Below the pieces are notes generated by a model, which was not told where the DNA came from, ran no database searches, and saw only the letters and a list, made by a program, of their open reading frames with translations. Positions 25,854 through 36,504 of a stretch of DNA of 64,000 nucleotides are shown piece by piece. The position numbers were made by a program, and so were the translations under genes. Source of the stretch: JAPLUA01 sp964625855 (GTDB lineage: Bacteria; Verrucomicrobiota; Verrucomicrobiia; Limisphaerales; UBA8199); NCBI GenBank assembly GCA_964625855.1, contig CAZVFC010000050.1, positions 4,371 through 68,370 on the forward strand, written 5' to 3'. Position 1 is the stretch's first letter. Every line of letters starts with the position of its first letter.

Positions 25854-26531
25854 ATGCACTCCCGCTGGCTCAAACCCTGCACCCGAGCCGCTGGCTTGGT
25901 TTTGATCGGCCTTGCCGCCGCGCATCTGGCCGGCAACCAGGGCCACCTCCTCATCCAACCGGCCGAGCCGGTCTTTCAGGTCTCGACGCGCTACCTGTTT
26001 TGGGGATTGGGCGCGTGCGAGTTGGCCGTGGGGCTGGCTTGCCTGCTGGGCAGCGACTTGATGCTGGCGAATGGCTTGGTGCTGTGGCTGACCTCGAGCC
26101 TGCTGGTCTATCGCCTCGGGCTGCTGGACTCGGGTGTGGCTACCCTGCGCGCCTACTACCTGACCATGGCGCACGCGTTTGGCGTCTCGGCTGGCACACT
26201 GAATATCTGGTTCGGGTCGGCCATTGGAGGCTTGTGGTGCGGCAGCGGCCTTGGGGTGGCATTGCTTTGGCAGGAGCGGCGGGAGTTGCGCCACTCTCTG
26301 AAAATGTCGTGCCCGTCCTGCGGCGTCCACATTTCCTTTGCCACCCAGAACCTCGGCCAGCAGACTTCCTGCCCCCACTGCCAGGCCCGGGTGACTCTCC
26401 GCAAGGCCGAGAGCCTGAAGATGTCCTGCTTCTTCTGCCACGAGCACATCGAATTCCCCGCGCATGCCCTCGGCCAGAAGATTCACTGTCCGCACTGCAA
26501 GATGGACATCACGTTGAAGGAACCCGCATGA
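25854..26531 (+). CDS. MauE-like membrane protein with two C-terminal zinc-ribbon-like repeats
   Basis: 225 aa. The first ~145 residues form four hydrophobic helices like those of the gene at 22841 (LVYRLGLLDSG parallels LVYRLGLWFIG). Two tandem CxxC...CxxC units follow: CPSCGVHISFATQNLGQQ, then SCPHC; and CFFCHEHIEFPAHALGQK, then HCPHC. Each looks like a small cytoplasmic zinc ribbon. Start ATG lies 3 nt after the hydrolase stop; its own stop overlaps the AraC-type gene by ATGA. Role unknown. Confidence 0.68.
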   Translation: MHSRWLKPCTRAAGLVLIGLAAAHLAGNQGHLLIQPAEPVFQVSTRYLFWGLGACELAVGLACLLGSDLMLANGLVLWLTSSLLVYRLGLLDSGVATLRAYYLTMAHAFGVSAGTLNIWFGSAIGGLWCGSGLGVALLWQERRELRHSLKMSCPSCGVHISFATQNLGQQTSCPHCQARVTLRKAESLKMSCFFCHEHIEFPAHALGQKIHCPHCKMDITLKEPA

Positions 26532-26872
26532 ACAGCTCCCGTCCGCAGCGATTCTACGATTGGCAACAGCTTGCCCAACAGGTCGAGTATTCCGTGTCCG
26601 CGCTGGCAAAGGCCTGCGGCGTTTCCGTTCGCACCCTGGAGCGGCGCTTCCCGCCCGCCCTCGGGGACACTCCGGGCCGTTGCCTAAGGCGGCTGCGAAT
26701 GCACCGGGCTATCGAACTCTTGCGCGACGGCAGCACCGTCAAGGAGACTTCCGCCTGCCTCTGCTACCGGGACCCAAGCCACTTCTCGCGTGAGTTCAGA
26801 AGAGAGTACGGTTTGGCCCCAAAGGAATACCGCAATTTGCGGGAAGCCCGTAAATATCGCATTCGACCGTAG
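26528..26872 (+). CDS. AraC-type HTH regulator, DNA-binding domain only
   Basis: 114 aa consisting almost entirely of the double HTH of the AraC family: YSVSALAKACGVSVRTLERRF and the second helix region SACLCYRDPSHFSREFRREYG, then LAPKEYR. There is no ligand-binding domain. Translation is coupled to the upstream MauE-like gene (ATGA). It probably regulates this or a neighbouring operon. Confidence 0.85.
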   Translation: MNSSRPQRFYDWQQLAQQVEYSVSALAKACGVSVRTLERRFPPALGDTPGRCLRRLRMHRAIELLRDGSTVKETSACLCYRDPSHFSREFRREYGLAPKEYRNLREARKYRIRP

Positions 26873-26966
26873 AATTGTCGCCTTTGGCCATGAAATCCCT
26901 GTTGCTGCTGTGCCTGATTTCTGGCAGCCTGAGGCAACATATGCGGGGACACTTCAGTGATGCAGA

Positions 26967-28319
26967 ATGAGGAGTCGAGCACACTCACTAGAAGCTGCCG
27001 CCTCTCGCTCCCCCCGGGCGCGGACAGAGTGTCCCATTGGACCAAAGATGTCGCTCTTACTCGATCTTCGCCTGTGGTTCTGGCGTGGTTTCAGGCCGAA
27101 GCTTGCTGGACCGCTGCGAATGAGTCGCTGGGTAGCGGACCCTTGTAAGCGTGAATGCAAACAGAGGTCTGCAGGAGTGGCAGCGAACACTGCAGAGGGT
27201 CCTTTGCGAGGCCGCCGGCAGAATGCTCTGCACGTCGCCACAGCGGCTTTGCTCGTCTTGTCCAGTCTACAGATTGTGCGGCCGGCCACTATTAGTGTCA
27301 ATGGAGCCCTCGCGATAACGAGGAGTGCAGGCGGACACACAATTCCTGTAAGTGACTGGTTCTCGCTTTCCGTCGATGGCACGAATTATCTCATAAGAGC
27401 CGGAAGCTTCAAAACGCCCTCCATTGAGTACGCTGAGTGTGGTTTGATGACGAATGGGGGAACCTACGTTTTGGTTGTCTTTGACACGAATGCTGTTTTC
27501 TCGGAATACACACTCAGCCAGAACGGGCGCGCCACTACCAAGAAGCTGAAGCGGCCTAACCGACCCCTGAACGACGGAATGCTATGGCTTGATAAGTCAC
27601 CGGCACCGGATGAAGCGGGAGTGGGCATGTTTGCTGCGCTTCGTCTCGCCTACGTTCCGGATGCGAGGCTCATGCAACCCGGCACGCATTCTTCGGGGCA
27701 ATTCCCTGAAATCTTTCCAGTCACCACAGGTCGCGTGGGCCAGAGGGGCTCTGCTGCAACAGAGTACACACTCTCTTCAGCGCCGCCGCACCTGCTCGAG
27801 ACGCTGGTCCAGTGGCAAGATCGGGAGAGTCATCCAGCGGACTCCCCGCACGTAAGCTACTCAGTTTTGAGTTGGACCAATGTTGGCACATTTCGGGTTC
27901 CGCAGCAATTCGTAGTCGTCCGGCGACAGGCTGTGAGCGGTGACAGTATCATCTATGAGGGTACTGTCTCGGCCGCGACGATGCACGCAGCACCGGTCCC
28001 GCCACTGTTAGGGCCAAAAGAACTCAGAGTCGTCGAACGGCGCTTTGGAGATGGTCTAATTCCGGAGTCGTTTAGCTATGACACCACCAACGGCTTTCTT
28101 TGGACAAAGGAACAGATATTGGCAAATACGAATTTTCTCCGGAGCATTTCCAGGAATGAAGCGTTTCTACGCAGCCTTATCCAGAACCCAGCCCCACAGC
28201 AGCGACCCCTTCGAAGCACATTATTGGTTCGAGTGTTGCTTCTTTTCGTGTTCGCCATTGCTCCCATCGCAGCCCTGATGTGGCGGCTTCGCCGCAGACC
28301 AGCGGGACGTAGCGGCTGA
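26967..28319 (+). CDS. Cassette D: membrane-anchored ectodomain protein
   Basis: 450 aa from the first ATG; the signal-like helix (LHVATAALLVLSSLQIVRPA) only begins near residue 89, so an internal start (ATG 27120 or GTG 27177) is likely. Family marks: FAALRLAYVPDARL, WTNVGTFRVP at 303-312, and one C-terminal helix (VLLLFVFAIAPIAALMW) with basic tail RLRRRPAGRSG. This cassette has no regulator gene of its own and no TAACCC promoter. Confidence 0.75.
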   Translation: MRSRAHSLEAAASRSPRARTECPIGPKMSLLLDLRLWFWRGFRPKLAGPLRMSRWVADPCKRECKQRSAGVAANTAEGPLRGRRQNALHVATAALLVLSSLQIVRPATISVNGALAITRSAGGHTIPVSDWFSLSVDGTNYLIRAGSFKTPSIEYAECGLMTNGGTYVLVVFDTNAVFSEYTLSQNGRATTKKLKRPNRPLNDGMLWLDKSPAPDEAGVGMFAALRLAYVPDARLMQPGTHSSGQFPEIFPVTTGRVGQRGSAATEYTLSSAPPHLLETLVQWQDRESHPADSPHVSYSVLSWTNVGTFRVPQQFVVVRRQAVSGDSIIYEGTVSAATMHAAPVPPLLGPKELRVVERRFGDGLIPESFSYDTTNGFLWTKEQILANTNFLRSISRNEAFLRSLIQNPAPQQRPLRSTLLVRVLLLFVFAIAPIAALMWRLRRRPAGRSG

Positions 28320-28418
28320 GGGCTTGGCAGACGGGATTTCACCTACGGTTCGTTAAGCAATAACAGCAAATACGGTTGGTTAATAAACACAGATTATCAA
28401 GCAAACAAAAGGCAAGTT

Positions 28419-28781
28419 ATGACTGTATCAAGATGGTATTCGCGCGGTGGGTTCGTTCTTAGCGGTCTTGGGATGCTGCTCGCCCTGGGCGGGACGCTGC
28501 CGCAAGTGGGGGGAGCCTCCGCAGGCTGCACGCAGTGTGGTTCAAAGAATGAGGACCGCGTTCATGACGCGTGCATATATACTTACTCCGGCATTCCCAC
28601 CTGTGTCTGGTCGGTGTTTCTCAGCGACTCCTGTTACTGGCCCCCGCTTAGCTATGTGCAGATAAACGGTGTCCCCGTCAACCCATACAGCCCATCCTGT
28701 AATATACTCGGGTGGCCCGAGATCTTCCCAAACTGCGCAACGGATCACTCGGGTCCGATCGGGCCGTGTGATCGCGGATGA
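28419..28781 (+). CDS. Cassette D: small secreted cysteine-rich protein
   Basis: 120 aa with a signal peptide (FVLSGLGMLLALGGTLPQVGGASA) and 8 Cys, the first pair CTQC, ending PCDRG. Rich in Pro, Tyr, Ser and Trp. No known family. Positioned 99 nt behind the cassette D ectodomain gene. Confidence 0.7.
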   Translation: MTVSRWYSRGGFVLSGLGMLLALGGTLPQVGGASAGCTQCGSKNEDRVHDACIYTYSGIPTCVWSVFLSDSCYWPPLSYVQINGVPVNPYSPSCNILGWPEIFPNCATDHSGPIGPCDRG

Positions 28782-28962
28782 TTTCCGGCTGCGCGCGCAC
28801 AAAGCCTTTGGCTTCGACGGATGGTTAACTTGGGCTGGTGCGCAACATCATGCGGGTGGTTCCGGCCTTCCTGGAGGGACAGTCCCCCCAGCAGCTCCGG
28901 CAAAGTAAGTGGGCTAGGGTGCCGCCGGGCACTGGGCCGGTTACGAGTCACTGAAAAGAGAC

Positions 28963-30579
28963 GTGCCAGGCTCTCAGGGGTACCTTAAGGTTTTCGCCGT
29001 GAGGACCCAAAACCTCTGGGCGCCTTTACGGTTTGCGCTGAGCATCACGCTGCTCAGCCTATGCTTTTTCGGCGATTGCCGGCCTCCCGGAGGAAGGCGC
29101 CCGCTGGGAGGTATGCTGGCCGAGGTCGAAGCGGCAGTCACGGATGCTGGGACCCAGTGGATGGTGTTCGTCTGCGCGGGGATGTACTTCGTGGCGTTCG
29201 GGCTACTCCGCACGCGCTTGGGCCAAGCTGCCGCAAGAGGCGAACATCGCGGACCGAGGATGGCGGATGGATGCGAGGTTCCGCGGCCGGCTTGGGAAGT
29301 CGGCGTAAAGGAGTCGTTTCGGCACGTTGACTCCGCCACACCGTGGCTTGTGATGCTCATGGCTCTGGCAGCAATGGCATATGCGCGGCGCTATGCTGAG
29401 GCGGCCCGGTCCACGGCGGCGATCATGCTGCTGGGTGGGGCAGTCCTGGGGCAAGGCGCGTCCTTTTGGGAAAGCAGAAAGCAGAGAGTAGGGAGCAGAA
29501 AAGGGACTTCCATCGCGGTTTTGGCGCTCGTACTTCTGCTGGCGGGGGCGGCCTTCTGGCAGGCGGAGACGGCACATCTATTCCAGTACCGGGGCGAGGG
29601 GCGGTGGACGGGGCCGTGGGATAATCCGAATATGTTTGGGGTACTGATGGGGGTGGGCGCCGTGCTGGCACTCGGAAGTCTAATGTCTCAAGTCCAAAGT
29701 CTAAAGTCCTGCGGCGGGGAACATCCAACATCCAACATCCAACATCCAACGTTCAAGTTGTGGAGGTGGGTGAAGGCGGCGCTTTTGCTGGCGGCGGCGG
29801 GGGCGATGGGGGTGGGACTGGTCAAGAGCTATAGCCGGGGGGCGTGGGTGGGGGCGGCGGTTGGGATGGCGTACCTGGCATATCAGGTCGGAAAAGCTGA
29901 AACGCTGAAAACTGAAAGCGGGCAGGAGAAAGCAGAAAGCAGAAAGCAGAAAGCAGAAATCCCTGTGTGGCGGTGGGGAGCGTTGGCGGTAATGTGTGCA
30001 TCCGTTGCGGTGTTGGGATTTTGGGATATGCGCGAGTTGGAGGGGCGGGTGGCGCGGCGGGCGTTCTCCGTCGTGAATGCGAATGACTTCTCGTGGCGGA
30101 AGCGGGTGGCAGCGTACGAAGGGGCCTTGCAGATGCTGGCGGACAAGCCGTGGTTCGGGTACGGCTGGAACCAGCCGGAGCGGGTCTATGACGCCCTCTA
30201 CCGGCCCGCGAAAGTGGATGAGGGGATGGCCATCCAGTTAAACGACTACCTCATGCTCGGCATGACCCTCGGCGTGCCGGCGCTGGCGTGCTTCTGCATG
30301 TACGCGGGACTGAGTCTGAGGGGAAGGCAAAAGGCTAAAGGCCAAATGCCAAAGAACAGGGCGCCGGCTTCAGACACCAGACGCGAGACGCCAGACTTGA
30401 GACCCGAGACTCTAGCCTACCCCGCCGTTTGCCGCGCCGGCGCTGTGGTGCTGCTCGTGGGCTTCTGGTTCGACGGCGGGCTGTTCAAGCTGGCAACCGG
30501 GGCGACGTTCTGGATTCTGTTGGGGTTGGGGAGAGGAGAACCTGAACAACCACTGATGGGCGCTGATCAACACGGATAG
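28963..30579 (+). CDS. O-antigen ligase/polymerase-like membrane protein with in-frame heptad repeats
   Basis: 538 aa from GTG 28963. Polytopic; the central GPWDNPNMFGVLMG and KSYSRGAWVG, then KPWFGYGWNQP near residues 395-410, are the Wzy/WaaL-type O-antigen ligase pattern. Likely polymerises or attaches surface polysaccharide. Four hydrophilic inserts in loops coincide exactly with heptanucleotide repeat arrays (for example SRKQRVGSRKG, SLMSQVQSLKS, KAESRKQKAE), all of lengths that keep the frame. This shows recent repeat insertion into a tolerant gene. Confidence 0.75.
   Translation: MPGSQGYLKVFAVRTQNLWAPLRFALSITLLSLCFFGDCRPPGGRRPLGGMLAEVEAAVTDAGTQWMVFVCAGMYFVAFGLLRTRLGQAAARGEHRGPRMADGCEVPRPAWEVGVKESFRHVDSATPWLVMLMALAAMAYARRYAEAARSTAAIMLLGGAVLGQGASFWESRKQRVGSRKGTSIAVLALVLLLAGAAFWQAETAHLFQYRGEGRWTGPWDNPNMFGVLMGVGAVLALGSLMSQVQSLKSCGGEHPTSNIQHPTFKLWRWVKAALLLAAAGAMGVGLVKSYSRGAWVGAAVGMAYLAYQVGKAETLKTESGQEKAESRKQKAEIPVWRWGALAVMCASVAVLGFWDMRELEGRVARRAFSVVNANDFSWRKRVAAYEGALQMLADKPWFGYGWNQPERVYDALYRPAKVDEGMAIQLNDYLMLGMTLGVPALACFCMYAGLSLRGRQKAKGQMPKNRAPASDTRRETPDLRPETLAYPAVCRAGAVVLLVGFWFDGGLFKLATGATFWILLGLGRGEPEQPLMGADQHG
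29470..29504. repeat. In-gene heptad array, GAAAGCA type
   Basis: Five 7-bp units (GAAAGCA, GAAAGCA, GAGAGTA, GGGAGCA, GAAAAGG) inside the O-antigen ligase-like gene, encoding a basic loop. Confidence 0.8.
29676..29756. repeat. In-gene heptad arrays, AAGTCCA and CATCCAA types
   Basis: Units AAGTCTA, ATGTCTC, AAGTCCA, AAGTCTA, AAGTCCT, then after 11 bp four CATCCAA units and a variant. Both have a 7-bp period and lie in one loop of the O-antigen ligase-like protein. Confidence 0.85.
29889..29962. repeat. In-gene heptad array, GAAAGCA type, second site
   Basis: Four perfect GAAAGCA units (29928-29955) preceded by related GCTGAAA-like units, coding for GQEKAESRKQKAE in the O-antigen ligase-like protein. 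Confidence 0.85.
30324..30412. repeat. In-gene heptad arrays, AAGGCNA and CAGACNC types
   Basis: Units AAGGCAA, AAGGCTA, AAGGCCA, AATGCCA (30324-30351), then CAGACAC, CAGACGC, GAGACGC, CAGACTT, GAGACCC, GAGACTC (30371-30412). All 7 bp long, in one cytoplasmic-looking loop. Confidence 0.82.
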
Positions 30580-30608
30580 GAGCAGGCTAAGAACCCTTCT
30601 ACTGACCG

Positions 30609-32384
<1,776 letters not shown>

Positions 32385-32449
32385 TAGGGGGTGAGGCAGG
32401 TTGAAATGTCGCCTTACCAGTCCTCGCACCGCCGCTGCGGACAACACTT

Positions 32450-32510
32450 TTGAAGATCTGACATCACCGCCGCGAGCAGTTCTCAAGCTGCTTTGAAGGT
32501 GGGAGGTAAC
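32450..32510 (+). pseudogene. Possible 3' stump of a LuxR-type regulator before cassette E
   Basis: The frame reads LLKI, stop, HHRREQFSSCFEGGR, stop directly before the TAACCC boxes. This parallels the ends of the cassette B and C regulators (LLRKSGTHSRKELVVKFLGG then the boxes). Weak but positionally exact; suggests that cassette E once had the same regulator. Confidence 0.4.
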
Positions 32511-32562
32511 CCGTTTATAACCCATTCTTGCTGTTGCACGGCTGACGCAGACGGGATGTAAT
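32507..32562 (+). promoter_or_regulatory. Cassette E promoter: double TAACCC box, -35 and -10
   Basis: TAACCC at 32507-32512 and 32518-32523, TTGCAC at 32534-32539, TGTAAT at 32557-32562. Spacing is identical to cassettes B and C although the DNA between the elements has diverged, which argues for selection. Confidence 0.8.
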
Positions 32563-32572
32563 GCCTATGGCG

Positions 32573-33823
32573 ATGTGGTTCCTAAGAACATCAATTCAGC
32601 GCACACCCAGCTCGCGGCCGAATCCGCCATATGTTCCAGTTCGCCAGTCGTTGGCGTGCCGGGCGCCAGTTAATCACGCTGAACCGGGGGAACCGCGACG
32701 CAAAGGTGGGGCTGGTCTGCGGGCTTTTGTGAGCGGTGGTTCGGTCCGGCCTGCACCGCCTCCCGCTCGAGCTATATATTCGCCTTGGTGGTTGTTCTGC
32801 ACATCGGTATTTGCTTGCACTCCGGTTCTTGCCATCGAGTTTGAGGCGCAAGGGACGGCAAGCTATAAGGTCCTTCGGAGAGGTGCCAGCTATGTTCAGC
32901 AAGACGACCGCATTACCGTGAGCGTCAGAGGCTGCAACTGGCTGATAAGGAAGGTGCCAGTGCGCTTCTTAAAGGGTGGGGAGGAGCAGCCTTTGGACCA
33001 CTATGGGGTGGCCGCGTCCGATTCAACGAATTTCTACCAAATCAGCGCATTCCCGCGGCCGGGAGGGGGCAGCTCAATGGGCGCGCGAATCGGCCCAGGT
33101 GACGTTCCCTTTGGCCTCTCCGATCCTAAGTACATCCTCCTGTGGTATGCGTTTGGTTCTAGCTGCTATTTCCAGAGTCTGGAACAAAGCTTTGTCAATC
33201 CTCCGACGGTCCTGCTGGGCGAAGCTCAATATGCTAAAGACTTCCGCGTTCTCGCATCCTGGCAACTGCACGACTCCATTCCCCATCTGCCGAAGATGAT
33301 CGCATTCGACGGCTCGGCAAGGCACACCCTGAAGGCGGACCAGCTCACGGCCCCTGTTTGGCATTTCACCAATTGCACGCTGGTGGTGCAAGAGTTTACG
33401 AACGTGGGGGACCTGGTCCTGCCAAAGCTAATTGTGGCTAAGTACTTCGGCTCCAATTCGCCGAACCACGCGCGACCTGTCCTCTTGGGAGGTCTCGACG
33501 TTCACATGACGAGCTTCCAGCGGTGGGTGTCTGTGGACACTTTCCGTCCGGCCATCACGAAGGAAACGCTGATTTCTGACATGAGAACCATCTCGTCGAA
33601 CACACCATTCGGCATCGCCAGTCGAGAGTTGTCGAGTTGGCCCAGGCTCGAGGTTTCACAGGCCAAAGCTCAAAGCTTGGCTTCGGGGCGAAGGCACAGT
33701 TCTGCTACGAGAGAGCGGCTCGGCCTGGTCCGATTTGTTCTCATCGTAGTGATACTTGCTCCCGGGGTCTGGTTCGGCCTCCGGAGGTTAGGAACAAACA
33801 AAGAAAGGAATCCTGCAGCATGA
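32573..33823 (+). CDS. Cassette E: membrane-anchored ectodomain protein
   Basis: 416 aa from ATG 32573, the first ATG beyond the predicted transcription start; the frame is open to 32561, which overlaps the -10 box. GTG 32729 would give a conventional signal peptide (IYSPWWLFCTSVFACTPVLA). Family marks: LLWYAFGSSCYF, then FTNVGDLVLP at about 275-284 and ISDMRT. One C-terminal helix (LVRFVLIVVILAPGVWFGL) and a basic tail. The stop overlaps the start of the Cys-rich gene as ATGA, so the two are translationally coupled. Confidence 0.8.
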   Translation: MWFLRTSIQRTPSSRPNPPYVPVRQSLACRAPVNHAEPGEPRRKGGAGLRAFVSGGSVRPAPPPARAIYSPWWLFCTSVFACTPVLAIEFEAQGTASYKVLRRGASYVQQDDRITVSVRGCNWLIRKVPVRFLKGGEEQPLDHYGVAASDSTNFYQISAFPRPGGGSSMGARIGPGDVPFGLSDPKYILLWYAFGSSCYFQSLEQSFVNPPTVLLGEAQYAKDFRVLASWQLHDSIPHLPKMIAFDGSARHTLKADQLTAPVWHFTNCTLVVQEFTNVGDLVLPKLIVAKYFGSNSPNHARPVLLGGLDVHMTSFQRWVSVDTFRPAITKETLISDMRTISSNTPFGIASRELSSWPRLEVSQAKAQSLASGRRHSSATRERLGLVRFVLIVVILAPGVWFGLRRLGTNKERNPAA

Positions 33824-34239
33824 AACGAACAAAGAAAGGAGATAGCTACTGGACTTCGTACTCCCTGCCAGGCCTCGTTGTCCTCGTCTACCTGGGCGGG
33901 GTCTTGTCACTCTGTGCGGTGATTAGCAACACGGGTTGTGGTCATCCCTATGGCCCAAACTACATCTACTATCCTTGCGATCAGAGACATGGCCCGCCAT
34001 GCAGCAAGGAGCTAGACTCGTGCCTGTTTGAGTGGTTGCCACCCGGAATCTACTGGGGGTCCTGCGAAAACACGGGCGTTGATGTTTACGATTGCATTAC
34101 TGACACTGCCTGGTACGGCAACACCACGAGCATAATAGGGGAGTGTCAAAGCGATTGCGCCTGCGCCCTGGAAGGCCTCCCCTTCGAGGACCGCGGCGGC
34201 GGGGCGATGTCCTACTACGGCGGAACATGCGCCGGGTAG
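33820..34239 (+). CDS. Cassette E: small secreted cysteine-rich protein
   Basis: 139 aa from ATG 33820, with AGGAA upstream and an ATGA overlap with the ectodomain gene. Basic start and hydrophobic leader (LPGLVVLVYLGGVLSLCAVI), then 10 Cys in a Tyr/Gly/Pro-rich chain with ECQSDCACALEG, ending GGTCAG. No known family. The overlap is the best evidence that peptide and ectodomain are made together. Confidence 0.78.
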   Translation: MKRTKKGDSYWTSYSLPGLVVLVYLGGVLSLCAVISNTGCGHPYGPNYIYYPCDQRHGPPCSKELDSCLFEWLPPGIYWGSCENTGVDVYDCITDTAWYGNTTSIIGECQSDCACALEGLPFEDRGGGAMSYYGGTCAG

Positions 34240-34403
34240 ACGGTGTCTTCACCAGCCCGCATCCAACATTGAGGTGGGCCGACAGCACTTCAGGAGCCGG
34301 CTTTCGTGGACAACGGCGAGCGCCGCCACGCGTTTCGGATAGCTCGGCCACTGGTGCCTTGGGATCCGTGCGCTGCCTCAAGTTGACATGTCCAAGGTAG
34401 GGT

Positions 34404-34645
34404 GAGGTCGTCGTCCGGTTCCTGCGCGAGGGTGTGACCATCGCGCAGGGAGCGGCTGTCGCGCGACCGCAGCCGAGATTTGGCAGCGGCAGGCTGCCAA
34501 TGAAGGCGGATTTGATGCGGTCTATGTGGCGGCTCTGCGCTCCATCGACGTCCCCTCGCGGCTGAGTGCGCACGGGCGCGCTGAGTGCTGGACCGGGTGT
34601 GGCTGGCAGGCCGCGCCGCGACCGCTGCTTGAGCGGTTGCGGTGG
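34404..34645 (+). pseudogene. Frameshifted copy of the transglutaminase-like C-terminus
   Basis: DNA matches 32150-32382 (GTCCGGTTCCTGCGCGAG and GGCAGGCCGCGCCGCGACC are shared), with a 1-nt length difference that breaks the frame. Translation pieces such as FDAVYVAALRSIDVPSRL correspond to FEALYVAALRSVGVPARL. The rest of the 34240-34819 gap shows nothing recognisable. Confidence 0.85.
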
Positions 34646-34819
34646 TCGAGGGTGGCTGAAAGGTCGGCTTAAGGCCATGCGCTCGGGTTGCGTCAACCCT
34701 CTGCACTGCGTGGCGCCGAGCCGAGCTTCTCACCCAGTGCTGGACTCCGCTGCGGCCCGGAAGGCGCCGTTTCGCCCTTGCTTCCTTGCCGAGGCTCCGC
34801 AGACACTCAGCCATCTCCT

Positions 34820-35188
34820 ATGGCATGGAAACGCAAAGTCGGGGGCGGCATGATGGCGATGATCGGCTTCATGCTCTCGCCGCTCTCCTGGTGGAACGAC
34901 CTTTTTGTGAACGTGCCCCTCGCCATCGCCTTTGCCTGGCTGGTCAGTTGGTTCCACAAGCCGGCCTTCGCCCCAGCGCTGGTGCTGGGCTACTGGCTGA
35001 CGAATATCCTCGGCTTCATCCTGATGCACAAAGGCGCCCAGAAGGTGTTGTCCGAACAACCGCGTCGCTACTCCCGCCGCGACCTGCTGCGCGACGTCGG
35101 CGTGTCGCTGCTCTACACCGCATTGATCCTCGCGCTGGTTAAGTTCGGCATACTCCAGCCGATCAAGAACTACTTCCCGGCCCGCTGA
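34820..35188 (+). CDS. Conserved small membrane protein (122 aa)
   Basis: Starts MAWKRKVGGGMMAMIGFML at ATG 34820. Three hydrophobic helices: the first around LSPLSWWNDLFVNVPLAIAFAW, a second at APALVLGYWLTNILGFILM, a third at VGVSLLYTALILALVKFGI. Family name not recalled; length and text look like a conserved housekeeping membrane protein. A near-identical fragment at 19727 shows it was partly duplicated with the cassette cluster. Confidence 0.75.
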   Translation: MAWKRKVGGGMMAMIGFMLSPLSWWNDLFVNVPLAIAFAWLVSWFHKPAFAPALVLGYWLTNILGFILMHKGAQKVLSEQPRRYSRRDLLRDVGVSLLYTALILALVKFGILQPIKNYFPAR

Positions 35189-35283
35189 GCCCCAACCCAC
35201 GGGGAGGGTAGAAGCCGCCTCTCCTCCCAACCGGCCTTCCCGCCTTCCCGCCTTCGCTGTTAATCCCCGCCCGGAGCCGTCCT

Positions 35284-36501
35284 CTATCCCAGGAACGCCG
35301 CGTGCACCACTTTCATCGCCTGCTCGCCCTTGGCCAGGTCTATCACCACCGAGATCTTGATCTCGCTGGTTGAAATCATGTCAATATTGACCCCCGCCCG
35401 CGCGAGCGTGTCGAACATCTTGCCGGCCACGCCGGTGTGGCTCTTCATGCCGACGCCGACGATGGAGAGCTTGCCGATCTTGTCCGTGGCAATGACCTTG
35501 GCGAACCCGATGTCCCCTCTCAGCCCGTCAATGACCTTCTGCGCCTTGAGCAGGTCGGGTTTATCAACGGTGAAGGAAAGGTCGGTCGCCGGCGTGCCGC
35601 TGCCGTGGCTGATGTTCTGCACGATCATGTCCACGTTGACGTTCGCGTCACCGATGGCCTTGAAAATACGCGCCGCGATGCCGGGTTTGTCCGGCACGGC
35701 CACCAGCGTCACCTTGGCCTGGTTCTTGTCGAGCGAGACGCCGCGCACGACGACGTCTTCCATGTTCTTCGTTTCTTCTTTCACAATAGTACCGGGGTTT
35801 TCGTTGAGACTGGAGCGGACTTCAAACACGACGCCGAACTTCTTGGCGAACTCGACCGAGCGGGATTGCATCACCTTGGCGCCGAGGCTCGCCAGTTCGA
35901 GCATCTCGTCGTAGGAGATCTCCTCGAGCTTCTTGGCGCCGGGCACGATCCGAGGGTCGGCGGTATAGACGCCGTCCACATCCGTGTAGATCTGGCACAG
36001 ATCGGCCTTAAGCGCGGCCGCCAGCGCGATGGCCGTCAGATCCGAACCGCCCCGGCCCAGCGTGGTGACCTGTCCCTCGCTGGTTTGGCCCTGGAAACCG
36101 GCCACGATGACCACTCTGCCCTCGTTCAACAATTCGTGGATCTTCTTGGGCGTGATATTCTGAATCCGGGCTTTGGTATGGACGCCGTCGGTGACAATGC
36201 CCGCCTGGGCGCCGGTCAGGGACACGGCCGGCACATCCAGCGAGTGCAGCGCGATGGCCGTCAAGGCGATAGTCGTTTGCTCGCCGGTAGCCAGCAGCAC
36301 GTCCATCTCGCGGTCATTGGGCAAGGGCATAATCTCCTTGGCCAGCTTGATCAGGTTGTCGGTCACGCCGCTCATGGCGGAAACCACCACCACGATCTGG
36401 TCGCCTTGGGCGCGGTATTTCGCCACGCGGGCGGCGACATTCTTGATGCGCTCGGGGTTGCCCACCGAGGTGCCGCCAAACTTCTGAACAATCAGTGCCA
36501 T
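35284..36501 (-). CDS. lysC: Aspartate kinase
   Basis: 405 aa, first enzyme of the aspartate pathway (lysine, threonine, methionine). N-terminal VQKFGGTSVG, central GRGGSDLTAIALAAAL and two C-terminal ACT domains (FTVDKPDLL, LSIVGVGMKSHTG) indicate feedback control by end product. Lies 3 nt behind homoserine dehydrogenase in the same operon. Confidence 0.95.
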   Translation of the reverse strand: MALIVQKFGGTSVGNPERIKNVAARVAKYRAQGDQIVVVVSAMSGVTDNLIKLAKEIMPLPNDREMDVLLATGEQTTIALTAIALHSLDVPAVSLTGAQAGIVTDGVHTKARIQNITPKKIHELLNEGRVVIVAGFQGQTSEGQVTTLGRGGSDLTAIALAAALKADLCQIYTDVDGVYTADPRIVPGAKKLEEISYDEMLELASLGAKVMQSRSVEFAKKFGVVFEVRSSLNENPGTIVKEETKNMEDVVVRGVSLDKNQAKVTLVAVPDKPGIAARIFKAIGDANVNVDMIVQNISHGSGTPATDLSFTVDKPDLLKAQKVIDGLRGDIGFAKVIATDKIGKLSIVGVGMKSHTGVAGKMFDTLARAGVNIDMISTSEIKISVVIDLAKGEQAMKVVHAAFLG

Positions 36502-36504
36502 ACT

